Source of the DNA: Tenrec ecaudatus
Taxonomy: Eukaryota; Chordata; Mammalia; Afrosoricida; Tenrecidae
Length of the DNA stretch: 64,000 nt
Assembly: GCF_050624435.1 (NCBI RefSeq)
Contig: NC_134539.1
Span: 44,672,001 to 44,736,000 of the forward strand
Direction of reading: 5' to 3'
This document shows positions 12,926-24,400 of the stretch, in pieces. Position 1 is the stretch's first letter; every line of letters begins with the position of its first letter. The notes under the pieces were generated by a model. It saw nothing but the letters and a program-made list of their open reading frames with translations. It searched no databases and was not told the origin of the DNA. The position numbers and the translations under genes are program-made.

Positions 12926-12995
12926 ACCAGAAGGAATCTTAGTACAAGGCAAAACTGCCAGGCATCTAAAGTGTAGAGTCATTCAGCTTCAGTTT

Positions 12996-13197
12996 CAGGG
13001 GTCCTCAAGCTTTTAAACAGGGGGCCAGTTCACTGTCCCTCAGACCCATTGGAGGGCCAGACTATTATTTAACATAAAACTATGAACAAATTCCTATGCA
13101 CACTGCACATCTTATTTTGAAATTAAAAAAAATGGAGCAAGATAAATGTTCTCAGTGGGCTGCATGTGGCTTGCAGGCTGGAGTTTGAGGACCCCTG
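12996..13197 (+). mobile_element. Non-autonomous hAT element, OposCharlie-like
   Basis: The ends are inverted: CAGGGGTCCTCAAGC at the left and TTTGAGGACCCCTG at the right, about 200 bp apart. Inside are GGGGGCCAGTTCACTGTCCC and GAGGGCCAGACTAT. This resembles the OposCharlie/hAT family reported, from memory, in opossum, tenrec and other species alongside SPIN. I see no clear 8-bp target duplication (TTCAGTTT left, GTTTAAAT right). It has no transposase. Confidence 0.7.
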
Positions 13198-13304
13198 GTT
13201 TAAATGCTTCCAATTCAATTGACTCAAGCACATTACTTGACATCTGTCCTTAAGTTTTGTCATCAATAAATGGGCACATTTATCCTCATATAGTGTACGT
13301 ATTA

Positions 13305-13405
13305 TGTTCCTGGCACTATGATTTTGCATATATTATTCAACACTTCCAAGAATTAATGACTTGAGTACTATTATTATCCTTTATCTTACTAATAAAGGAA
13401 CAAGA
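13305..13405 (+). mobile_element. MIR-like fragment
   Basis: TTCCTGGCACTATG…TATTATTCAACACTTCC…GAGTACTATTATTATCC..TTATC follows the MIR core-to-tail order. It is old and diverged. Confidence 0.45.
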
Positions 13406-13507
13406 ATCAAATCCACTCATTCCATATTCAGCTATGGTGTGTCTCCTGTGTGTTTCTTAGATGGCAGGGACACATTAACAAAACAGACAAAATCTTGTCT
13501 GTGTCCA

Positions 13508-13665
13508 GTTCTGGGTGGTTTAGTTGGACTTTGATATGAAGTTCAAAGCCACCAGCCGATTTCAACTCCTGTAGAGTTACTGTCATGGAAACACACGGGC
13601 AGTTCTATCCTGTCCTATAGGGTAGCTATGAATGGCCATCAACTCAATGACATTGAAAGTTTTTG
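13508..13665 (+). mobile_element. AfroSINE, sense
   Basis: AAAGCCACCAGCCGATTTCAA…GTCATGGAAACACACGGGCAGTTCTATCC…GTCCTATAGGGTAGCTATGAAT…ATCAACTCAATG is the sense AfroSINE body. The tRNA-like head is mostly lost. Confidence 0.65.
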
Positions 13666-13900
13666 TTTGCTCCAGTTTCAGTCTGGGGTTTAGAGAAGCA
13701 AACGGGCTAAAACCATAAACATAATAACCATGTACATTTTCTAATGATAAATCCAATTCAAATACATGGCCAGCAAGTAAATTCCAGCTCATCCGGGTCC
13801 TACAATTTCTAAAGCTGTACTCTGTCTCCCACACCAGCAGCTAGGGGGTAAGACCCAGCAGCCTTTAGCAGCTAAGCCCTTCACCACCTGTAATTCTCAA

Positions 13901-14135
13901 AACCCAAACTCACTGCCTTCAAGTTGATTTCGACTCAAAGTGACCCCATAGGACGAGCAGCACACCCCTGTGGGTTTCGGAGACTGAATCTTTATAGAAG
14001 TTGCAAGCCTCGCCTTTCTCCCAGTCGCATTGTGGTTAGGTGCAGTGGAGTCGGTTCTGACTCAGCGATCTCGTGTTCAACAGAATGAAGTATTGCCTGG
14101 TCCTGTGCCACTCTCAAAAATCGTTCGTTCTTATG
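13901..14135 (-). mobile_element. AfroSINE and adjoining RTE 3' tail, antisense
   Basis: 13901-14022 reads AAACTCACTGCCTTCAAGTT…GACCCCATAGGACGAGCAG…CTGTGGGTTTCGGAGACTG…CTTTCTCCCA, an antisense AfroSINE. 14034-14135 reads TTAGGTGCAGTGGAGTCGGTTCTGACT…GTATTGCCTGGTCCTG, which is RTE 3'-end sequence. Side by side they show the similarity between AfroSINE and RTE ends. Confidence 0.6.
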
Positions 14136-14295
14136 GTGTTAAATAAGTGCATACTCGGAAATCAACAACTAAATACAGGTTAGGTAACGTAGACTGTGAG
14201 GTTTGGATTTTAAATAGGGTGGCCAGGACACACCTCACTGGGGTGATGTTTGGGCACAGATTGGAAGTAGGCGACAGATCCAGATCTCTGAGAAG

Positions 14296-14305
14296 CGGCG
14301 GCGGC

Positions 14306-14339
<34 letters not shown>

Positions 14340-14340
14340 G
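14296..14340 (+). repeat. CGG/CAG trinucleotide repeat
   Basis: Four CGG units (14296-14307) run straight into ten uninterrupted CAG units (14308-14337), then CGG. About 60 bp downstream is a strong splice-donor-like sequence (GTGCAAG|GTAAGT at 14400/14401). The tract lies about 1 kb upstream of the RAD23B start. Tracts of this purity are usually length-polymorphic. No protein is predicted from it. Confidence 0.95.
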
Positions 14341-14859
14341 TCCGCCCTCAGGCCAGGCCCGGCCGGTGCGCCCTGGTCGTCCGTGAGAGAAAGGTGCAAG
14401 GTAAGTCACTGGTAAAAACTTCTACTCCGGGTCAAATGGGGAATCGCTGGAGATTTCAGCGCCAAGGGCTGGCATAACTTGAGCTCCGATAGATCCTTTG
14501 GGTTTGGCCCCAATTCCGTTATTGCAGGAAACAAAACGTGGACTCCGGAGAGCCTGCAAGATTAACTTAAAGCAGCAAACATCACGGAGCCTCCGGCACA
14601 GAGCAAAGCGCCCTTTATGGGGGCTCTCTGGACCCTTTCGCTTAAAGGCCACGCCAAGATCACGCCTCGCCGTTCTCCAGCTCCCAGGCTCTGCTTCCAC
14701 TCCGTGCGGCTGTCACGTAGCAATTCCCCCTTCGGGGATTGGGCGCCCGGGCGGGGTCTGGGCGAGGGCGGGACGCCGGCGGGTTGGGCGAAACGCCCGC
14801 CTGCAGACGCGCCAGGGAAGCCCGGAGGCTGAGCGCGCCAGCCCGCGCGGTCGCCCGTG

Positions 14860-14869
14860 TGCGCATGCG
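14860..14869 (+). promoter_or_regulatory. NRF1-type motif
   Basis: TGCGCATGCG is an exact palindromic NRF1 consensus within the CpG island, about 500 bp before the start codon. A related CCTGCGCACAG lies at about 14949. The function is inferred from sequence only. Confidence 0.6.
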
Positions 14870-15053
14870 TACGCCCGGTCCCGACGGCCGACATTCCACA
14901 GCCGCATTGCGCTCCGCCCCGGATCCCGGGGAGGCGTTCGACGCCGCGCCTGCGCACAGCCTCGCCGCACCCTGCGCCTGCGCGCTCCGCCTGCCCGGCC
15001 CCAGCCTCGGGTTTTCCTGGAGGGGGAGGGGGTGCGTCTCGGCGAGTCACGAC

Positions 15054-15069
15054 GATGGCGGCCACCATC
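15054..15069 (+). promoter_or_regulatory. Palindromic YY1-type site
   Basis: GATGGCGGCCACCATC contains GATGGCGGC and its near mirror, so YY1-like cores face each other. YY1 sites of this kind are common at starts of housekeeping genes. A gtgagc donor-like sequence follows at 15075. Confidence 0.55.
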
Positions 15070-15361
15070 CAGGGGTGAGCTAGCGGATTCCCTGCTGGTC
15101 GCTCAGGGCCCTTTGCGTCTCCTGCAGACTCAGCGGCTGGCGCGGGACGCAGCCCGGGCTCGCGTGGAAGGCCGCAGTCGCCGAGGCAGCGGCGCGGCCC
15201 GGCTGGGGAAGAAGCCGCCCCGCAGGGCGAATGTGACAAGCCCCCACCCCCACCGCCTTCCGAGTGCGCGAGGAGCGCCGGCGACCCCGGGGCCCGGCCA
15301 GGCCACAGACCCCGCCCAGCGGCCAGCACCCGGAGCGGCAGTGGAGCTGCGCGGTGGCACC

Positions 15362-15427
15362 ATGCAGGTCACCCTGAAGACCCTCCAGCAGCAGACCTTT
15401 AAGATCGACATCGACCCCGAGGAGACG
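15362..15427 (+). CDS. RAD23B: RAD23B coding exon 1
   Basis: It encodes residues 1-22, [20 protein letters not shown] then ET, the first strands of the ubiquitin-like domain. The start has A at -3 (GGCACCATGC) and is the family start. The frame stays open upstream to 14498, but the next ATG is 288 codons away in GC-rich non-conserved sequence, so I keep 15362. The donor is ACG|GTACGA, phase 0. Confidence 0.96.
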
Positions 15428-18400
15428 GTACGAGCGCGGGCCGCGGGCGGGCAGGGCCCGGGCGGCGCGGCCGCGTCCGCACGCGGGACCCTCCCAGGGT
15501 CCCCAGCTAGGCCCAGGCGGGCGCCCGCGCCGGGAGCGCCGCCCGCGCGCCAAGGAGGGCGCCCCGACTGCCGGCGCCAAGTGCGAGCGGCGAGCTTGGC
15601 GTGCGGCGCCCCGGACCCCTGGGAGGGTGGCCTGGGCATTGTGGTGCAAGGGGAAGCGGTGGCCCGACGCCCAGGGCCTGGTGGCAGATGGCGTGGAGCA
15701 CGCTCGCGGGCACGGGAGGCCTCGGCCTGCAACTCGTGGTCGTGGGCCGGGGGGAGGGGGAGCCGGGGCGGGCTTTCTGGCGTAGGTTTACAGGTGGGGG
15801 AGGGAGATGAGGTGGCTGCTCTTGGGTGGACCGAATTAGGCGCCTAAGGTCTAGGGTGGGTGGTAACCGGAGATGGCGACCCAGAAGAGAGAGAAAAGTA
15901 GCGCGTTTGGTCTGCCGCAGTAATCGTTGGTGAGAAGTGGGAATGAGCGCTTTGCCGCTTTTCCCTCCAGAATGCTTAGTCCTTTATTTGCATAGTTCAT
16001 GAAGCCCTCCACGCTACCCAGCCTACGGAGGTGGCACGGTCAGGCGTCTTTGATGGCGAAGAGTTCGTTCAAGCCTGGCCGAAACTCCACTCCAGGTGGC
16101 CTGGGTTCTCTGTTTCCGTGGTCTCGAGACATGTCGGACCCTTGCACATTCCCCCTAACTTAAGCATCCTCTCCGGAGTAGTAGCATTTCCGGGGCAATT
16201 TACCAAAATCCGTTCCTCGCCCCCCCCCCCCAACTGCAGTTTACGCCTCTGCTTGCAAAGAGACGCTAAGTTGAAGTCAGTGCGATTTTATCCCAAGAAT
16301 CTAAAACTGGCCTGTAAATTTACTGCATGTGTTCTGGATACACCACTAAGGTTGTCATGCTAAGCTTAAACCAGCCACTTGCTGCCTTATCTGTGTATTT
16401 TTAAAGTTGATTATGTTTTTGGTGGAGATCAGGAGCATGGTGTTTTATTAGACACGAATTCCACTTGTGGCCCTGTAACATTTAGTATGAATCCTTTGTA
16501 TGGTGGGGCACAGCTCCGGTTGCTGAGAGGTGAGGGCTATATGGTACTAGCTGGTGCTCAATAAATGGAATGGGTGGGGAGAATAATGGTTCAAGATCCA
16601 AGGATAGGCATTACCCTCCAATTTTATGAAGTTTCTCACTTGTTTAAGAAGCAATTTCTAACCTTTTTTGGAATTGGCAATACGATTTTGAATCCAAGAC
16701 ATTTCATTATAGTTAGAGGTTTATAGTGAGATATATTCTTGATTAAAAGATAGGGGAGATATCAATTTTCTCTGGGAAAATTCTATGTCCTTAGAAATAA
16801 TTGCTTGGTGTAACATTGCTAATAGAATTAAATTCTTCCCTCATACTTAAATATTACTTAGTGTAAGTTAAAGGGTAAAAGTGAAAATGTTTCAGATACA
16901 GCTTTAGTTACAACCTCACATTACTTAGAAGAAATATTTGACTTTGGTTCTTTGTATTATATAAGGGGCTATAAAAAGTTTGGGAAAATGCAGTATCTTC
17001 CACTGTTCCTTGAAATTTTTGAAGCCTCCTTGTCTATGTTGGTGCTGCGGTTACCTTATCAGAGAATTAATGTAATACACAGGACTAATTACAGAATTAT
17101 TAAAACATCAAAAAAGTTGTTTTACTTGTGGTAAATTTATTGAAGTTAAGTGACTTTTTGCAGCTCCAGTAAAATAATATGTTCCATAGGATTTGTATAG
17201 TTTTTAAGGTACTTTATAACCTTATCTAGACCTGAAATTTCTATTTGTATAGATTCTTAATTCTGTGACTGTCTGCCAGTTTGTTTCAAAGGGAATGTAT
17301 TAAATTGTATGGATTTGAAGACAGACTTCTGTTTGTCTTCATAAAGTCCATTGTTCTGGAAGAGGAGCTCTTTTGCATTTTGTTTGGATTTATCTTCATA
17401 AATCTGGGGTAAGAAATTGAAACATTGAGTCCCTGCTGTATTGAAGAGCCTTAGAGGTGCCGGGAGGTAAGCATTGGGCTGCTGACATTTAGGTCTGGTT
17501 CAAAACCTGGCAGTTCTCAGGGAGAAAAATGAAACAGCCTGCTCCTGTAAGACTCAGTCTCAGAAACCGTTTGTAGGGGCCCTCCTAGGCCAAATTGATG
17601 TCAGTGAGTTGGTTACAGTGACATAGTGGTTTATATTTTATTGACTTTAAGTTTCAGGGTTTTTTTTTCCAAGGTAGAGCTATTTTAATTCACCCTTACT
17701 GATTTCTTATTAATTTGAATTCTTTTTTGAGCAGAGCATTGGAGTTGAATTCTGGTAAGGAAAAGAAACAATTCAAATTATATCAATATAGGGCCACTCT
17801 TCTCATTTACTCTGAGGACCAGGCAACCATGGATATTAAAAGCAGGACGTTAGTGAAACCTGTTCGCATATCCAAGGAGGCCTGGCACTGGGCTGCTAAC
17901 TGAAAGTTGATGGTTCAAACCCACAAGTCCTGCTAGCTACTCCGCAGAAGATGAACCTGTCTCTTCTTGTAAAGATTTACATCCACTGATGGTGGGGGCG
18001 GGGTGTTGTTTTTTTAAGAAATAGTCACATCTAAAAGGATCTGATTTTGGCTTCTGAGATCTCTGTTTTGGCATATTTCTTTGATTTCAATGTATACCTA
18101 TATGTGACTAAGGAAGTGAAATGACTTAAAATAGCTAATATTGAAATTCTAAGCCTTTTGAGGTAAAACCATGTAAGAATGGACTGAAGGATGAGGAGTG
18201 ATTGATTTGTTGAACAAGTTTGATGCCAAACGAGCATTAACTGGCACTGTTGATGGAGGGAGTGCAGGGGCATTTAGGACATGACCTGTGCCTTGGAGAT
18301 TTTTTTTTACTAATTGGGGCTCAGCAGATGTAGAGTGCGGAGGGGGTGGTTCTCCCCCAAAAAGCCCTCACGGATTCTGATGCATAGCAAACTTATAGGA

Positions 18401-21400
18401 CAGTAGAACTGCCCCTGTGACTCTCCGACACCGTAACTCTGCATAGAGGAGTAGGCGGTCCGGTCCATTGGTCCATTGTTTGTCCTGTGGAGTGGCTGGT
18501 GGTTTGAACTGCAGACCTTGCAGTTAGCATCTCATCCACTATACCACCAGCTTGGGGGTATAGAAGGCGGAAAAGGCAAAAGCATTTTTTTTTTCAAGTT
18601 GGGATTTAGTACATATATCATTACGTCTTAATCATGTCAAATAGATCCAATCAATCTTTTTCTACATGGACACCTTGACATTGTCTACCTCCCATCCCCT
18701 ATTCTACTTGCTGTCCTATAGGTTCATCATTCCTGGGCTTCAAAAGATTTGTTTTTAAGGTGTTTTTATTTGCTTTAATTTGAATGGTAAAACAGCCCTC
18801 TTTTTAAAAATGGCATAACTTTCTTACATGTACTAATCATTTTGTATCATTCACTACACTGGTAGCATTTGTTGCCTTTACTACATTTTATTTTTTAATA
18901 TTTTTCAATAGTGTATCCTAATATTTAGACAATATGGAAAAAATGAGAAGGTAGTGTATAGAGAGAGGATGTTAAAGAGAACATTCTTAAATAGGTGAAT
19001 TACTATTGCAACCCATTGTCATCAAGTTGATTGGTTCCAACTTCTAATGGCCCTATAGGACAAAGTAGAACTGCCCCATAAGGTTCCAAGGCTGTAATCT
19101 TGACAGAAGCAAGTTACCATAGCATTCTCTGTAATGGTTGGGGAATTTGAACCACTCACCTTTCAACTCTCAGACTCCTTATACTGTAAAAAATAGAACT
19201 TAACCTATAAAAGAAAACATTTTAGATACCTGACTGACTGCTCAGGAGCCCTGGTGTGCTGACAGGTAGTGCTGGCCTGCTTGCTAACCGTAGCAGTGGC
19301 CATTCAGACCTACCAGCCATTTTCACGTACCTGCTCCGGTAAAGCTGTGAGTCAGAATGGACTCGGCAATGGATTCGATTTTAATAGACCACTACTCAAA
19401 AAATTCTGCACAATTCTCAAGTTTGAGTGGTGTGAAGAAAATGGAATACATGGAATTTTTAAGCTATGATCCAAAGTCACTTTGTTTTTTTGCTTTAAAA
19501 AACTCAACTGCCACCAAGTTGATTCTGACTCATTGTGACCCTTCAGGGCAGGGTAGAACAGCCCATGTGTTTAAGGGCATGTTAAATTAAGGACAGGCTG
19601 ACTAAATACAAATACGTTGAGATAATTGCAGTACAAGCAATACAATGCAGTATTAAATTCATTCATAGATACTGTCCCCAACCCAGATCTCACTCAGGGC
19701 TGAAAAACAAGGCAGAGCAGCTGAAGGGGAAAGGGGAAAGCTTACTGTGGTTGATGAAGCTGAGACTAGAGTCTCCAAGGCAGCTTCCTGAAAAAAGAGA
19801 TTTAGAGGTGTACGCTAGGATATTGAAGGGATGATAAATGTGTAGCAGATTTCTCTGAAACTCGTGAATATGCATGAGGGCAGTAGGGTTATGGACACGA
19901 AATGGCTTAGAGGATCACTTACTTTGAAGTATCTTTCCCATTGGTCTGGTGGTGTGAGGCTAGAAGTCCAAATTCAGGTCGCTGGCTCTACAGCAGCGGT
20001 TCTCAACCTGCGGGTCGTCAGTTCTTTGGTGATTGAACAGCTCTTTCACGGGGTCACTAGATTCATAACAGTAACAAAATTACAGTGATGAAGTAGCAAC
20101 GAAAATAATTTTATGGTTGGGGGTCACCACCACATGAGGAACTGTATGAAAGCGTCCCGGCATGAGGAAGGTTGAGAACCATTGTTCCAGTGGGATAGAA
20201 CAATAACACATGCTGGAAATGAGTATGATCAGGTGATGTGATAGAATATGGTTAGGTGGTTACTTTTTAGGTTGAATTGTCACAGAAGGACTATGAACAA
20301 AGTTGCATTTGAGCTTTTGTGATTTTAGAAGATTCCTGCAGGGGCAGTGAATTAATGTGGTTCTTTTAGCCAAGTCTCTAACTCCTATCCAATGAGTGGA
20401 GTTGCTTGGGAGGGGAAGATACCGACAGGATTCACCTGTGAGTAACTGTTACAGGATTCGATGTGACTGCCATCCTGCTGAGTGTAAAATCAGCCCTTTA
20501 AGAAACAGGAGGGGGGAACTCTTACTACTAGCATACTAGCAAGAGTCAGGAGTGGAATGTGTCCTGGACCCCAAGATCCCTGCAGTGAACCTCCTTGGTT
20601 TAGAAGACAGGAGCAGCAGCAGAAACACGAGTTCAGAGCATGGGACAGTGGTCGGTGAATTTACCAGCCCACAGAACAAGTGAAATTGAATACTTGGGGG
20701 CAGGGGCGTGGGTTGTAAAGTGAGCTGCCTTCAGGTACTTACTTAGGGGAACTGGGTTTGCTGCCCTCCTCCCACCCCTCAACCCCCAGTGCCTTCAAGT
20801 TGAGGTTTACTGGCGTGTCATACCCTTTGGCTATTTATTGGCTGTCCTGAAAGTACTTTGTAGCAAGTGCTGGTGGAATAACTGTCTTAAGCATTTCCAC
20901 TTGTTAAAGGCCCTTAATCCTCTATATAGCAAGCATTGTCAGAAATAAATGGTAGAAAGGAGCAGTTGAAAAGTAGAATGTTGTGGTAGATAATCTGTCT
21001 TTCCTAACATACTCTCCTTTTAGAGAGTGTTTTGGCAAGGGTCAAACCACTTGGAGATTTTTGAGCATTTTAAGTGGGGGAGAAGTAAAATGATTTGAGA
21101 AGATTTCTTAGCTGTAGAACAGGTAATAGGGTGAACAAGAATGGAAGGGAGACCCATAAAGAGACTTATACCACAAACTTAGCAATTGGAGGAAAGTGAA
21201 TGAAGTTGGGATGTTTGGGGGAGTAGAGTTGAGGACTGATGGATTGAATGGGTAAAAACAAGAAGTAAATGATTAAACAGATTTTGGTTGTGTCGGTTGT
21301 ATTGTGTGCGTGCGCGCGCGCGTTTGCTTTCTGAAATGTAGAAAGGTTGGAAAAGGAGCCAGTTTAGGGTGAGAACTCAAGGCCAAGGTTGTGACACCTC

Positions 21401-24400
21401 CTAAGGAACTGATGTGTTACATGTGTCTCAATTCCAGAAAGAAATCCATCTGGAGATAGAAATTTGAAAATAGCCGGCATATATATAGCTGACAAGTGGA
21501 AGTAGATGAAATAATCTAGCAGCCTTTTCAAACTCTACTTCCTTGAGAGAATTAAATTAGAATAGCAAGATTTCTTTTGCATGTAGCAAGCTAACTTCTG
21601 AACATCTAGAATGATTCTTTAGTTGAACTGTCCTTGGGGAAGTTAAACTGTTGAGGATTTTGCTATACATACTGATGGATCCTAGTTCTGAACCATGAAC
21701 TGCTCCAATCGATGTAAGAACAGATGTGACCTTTTGGCAACTTGTTGACCTTGGTGAGCAATCTCTAGGGAGTGGTAGGGCTAGAGGTATGAGTAGAATG
21801 AGGGAAAATGGGGGAAGTCGTGAAAATAGTTATAGACATTCACTATGAGCTATCCTTTTTCCTGATACAACTATCTTTGTGAATTAATAAATATGAATTT
21901 GGTCATATAATTTCGAGCCTCAAAATGTGTGTTAGGCATTGTTGTAAAAGGAAACTCAAACCAGCATGTGTATATTGCAGTACTTTTAAAAAATAGTACA
22001 TTTTTTAAAAAAGGAAATGGAAACGAAGGTGAATTCTGAGTTGTCCTGGAGTCACACACTAAATGACCTTGGTAGGATCTGGATCTAAAAGCGCAGAACT
22101 TCATACAACAGAAAACTTAAGGTATTCTAATTCAGTTCTCAAGGAACTAGGCTTCTTAAACTCCTTTTATCCAGTGGTCTTTTAATCTGTTCTTTCTCAG
22201 TTACTTACCATATATACTGGTTGTTGGCGGAGTTTTTCAGCATATTTTTAATGCCGTTTTTGTTGTAAAATTGGGTACCTCAGCGGATATCTGGGTGGGC
22301 TTATACTTGAGTATATACGATAGTCTCTTGTCTAGTAGCTGCTGTGGGCTTGTTAGGTGCTGTATAGTTGATGGTTTTGACTTAGAGTAGAACTGCCTCA
22401 GGGTTTACTTGTTATATCTTTATCATTTCATCTATCTGCTGAATGAACATCTGATAAGCTGAGCTATGTGAAGAAGAGGGAGATCGAATAACAACTTGCT
22501 TATGCAGGTGATGCAATATCAAAGACAGTGGGGATTACACCTCAGCATAAAGGAAGCATAACCTCACAACTGGACCAGATGAACATAGAAACAGAAAATG
22601 TCAAAGATGTCAAGGACGTCACTCTTTGGACCCACAATCAAGGCCTATGGAAGCAGCAGTCAAGTCAACCGAGATGTTCGTTAGCAATATGTACAGCCCA
22701 GAAAGACCTCTTGTTAAAAAGCAAAGGTGTCATTTTGAAGATTAATGTGTGCCTTACCTAAGCCATACTATTTTCACTTTTTTTCATGTATATTCAGTAG
22801 CTGGACAATAAGAAGATTGTAGAACTGATGCCATTGGATTGGTGTTGGTAAGGAATATTGAATAGAGCACAGACTGCCAGAAGACCGAGTGCAGCCAAGA
22901 CTGCTGCTTGGAATCAAGAGTGTCAGACGCCCTCTCCGTTATCTGGAGGGATCAATCCCTTGGGAGGAAGGACTTTGTAAAGTTGTGGGTCAGCAAAAGA
23001 CGAGCCTCAGTGAGTGCCTGCAACTCTGGGCTCAAACAGTTGTGAGGGTTGCACAGGTCCGGGCAGTGTTTTGTTCTGTTGTGCATGAGTTCCTATGTAA
23101 CTCAACTAACGGTAATGTTCATGGAAGCAGATCTGTGGGTCTTACAGCAGATTTGGGTTCAATAATGTACTGGGATGACTCTCAGAACTTAGCAATTGTA
23201 CTGTACTTACAACCATCCTTTATTATACACAAGAAGGATACAAATGGAGGGATATGGGGCAAGGTCTGGAAGTGTCTCACTGAAATTTCCATGCCTGAGA
23301 GGCAAATCTTCTTGCCAACCAGAAAGCTTGCCAAGCCTGTTACAACTTTGATTAGCCTTTAAGCCCCAGATCCAAACACCTCAGTTTTGGAAAACTGAGA
23401 GTGTTTGGATCTGGGGCTTAAAGGCTAATCAAAACTGAGAGTTATTTCTTTAGAACTTAGAATAAAAGCCACTTTATATGTGGTCCACACAAAATTTTAT
23501 CATGTATGCTCGCTCTGCCACCATCATCTGCTGTCAGGTTGACCCTGGCTTGTTTATGTCAGTGTTGCAGAATAGAAACATGCTCTAGAGCAGTGGTTCT
23601 CAACCTTTCTAATGCCGTGACCCTTTCATACAGTTCCTCGTGTTGTGGTGACTCTCCGAACCATAACATTATTTTCGTTGCTACTTCATCACTGTCATTT
23701 TGCTACTGTTATGAATCGGGCGACCCCTGTGAAAGGGTTGTTTTGACCTTCCCCAAAAGGGTTGCGACCTACAGGCTGAGAACCGCTGGGACACAAGGAT
23801 TCCAACGCTGCATTTTTGGAAAGTTGATTGCCAGATCGTTCTTGCAAAGTTACCTTTAGACAGCTGAAACCTTCATACACTTCATTAACACTGCACTTAT
23901 TTTGGGTGCATTTTTTAAGCCATTTTGAGTCAAAGCCAATTGCATTTGAATCTACTTTTGAAATCGATCTCATTAAGCGTTTTCCTCACCTTCACTGGCC
24001 CTCAACTTCAGTGAACTTGATGTTCTCTCGTATTCTCTTTGCTGAGGTATCCAGAGTACACAGTGAAGACAATGTTCTGCCGTTAATATACTACAAATGT
24101 TGAATGAAGGCCATTCTCATTTCCCCAGCTTAGTTGACAATTTTTTGAATAGTTTGGAAGCGGATTGCATCCTTGGTTTCAAAATTGTAAGACTATTCTA
24201 GCTCATATATAAATTTTCCATTAGTTTAGAAAGAATGTGCTCATTTTAAGCCTCTAGTAGAACAGTGAACCCTGCTGAAGGGCACAAACCCGTTTCCAAA
24301 TGCTGCATTGCAACGTGTGATGCCGCAAAGGGCTAACTACACAGCTGAGCTTCATGAATCCTTAAACATCAAGCCAGCATAGTTCACAGGAGAGGGGTCA

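Larger units (their letters stand above)
14700..15600 (+). promoter_or_regulatory. RAD23B: CpG-island promoter of RAD23B
   Basis: CpG dinucleotides become dense at about 14700 and fall off after about 15600, enclosing exon 1. There is no TATA box at a sensible distance. Elements visible by eye: an inverted CCAAT box (ATTGG, 14738-14742), a GC box (GGGCGGGG, 14749-14756), an NRF1 motif (TGCGCATGCG, 14860-14869) and a YY1-type palindrome (15054-15069). This is a typical housekeeping promoter, in keeping with broad expression of RAD23B. The transcription start cannot be fixed by eye; the YY1 site, often just downstream of starts, suggests near 15.04 kb. Confidence 0.85.

Noticed and set aside
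14562-15732. Long minus-strand open frames (up to 255 codons) in the CpG island
   Set aside because: Stop codons are rare in this GC-rich stretch on every strand. The translations are Arg/Ala/Gly/Pro-rich with no domain.
14498-15847. 449-codon + frame as an independent protein
   Set aside because: It contains RAD23B exon 1 in frame and reads through the exon-1 donor into intron 1. Only 15362-15427 is supported as coding.
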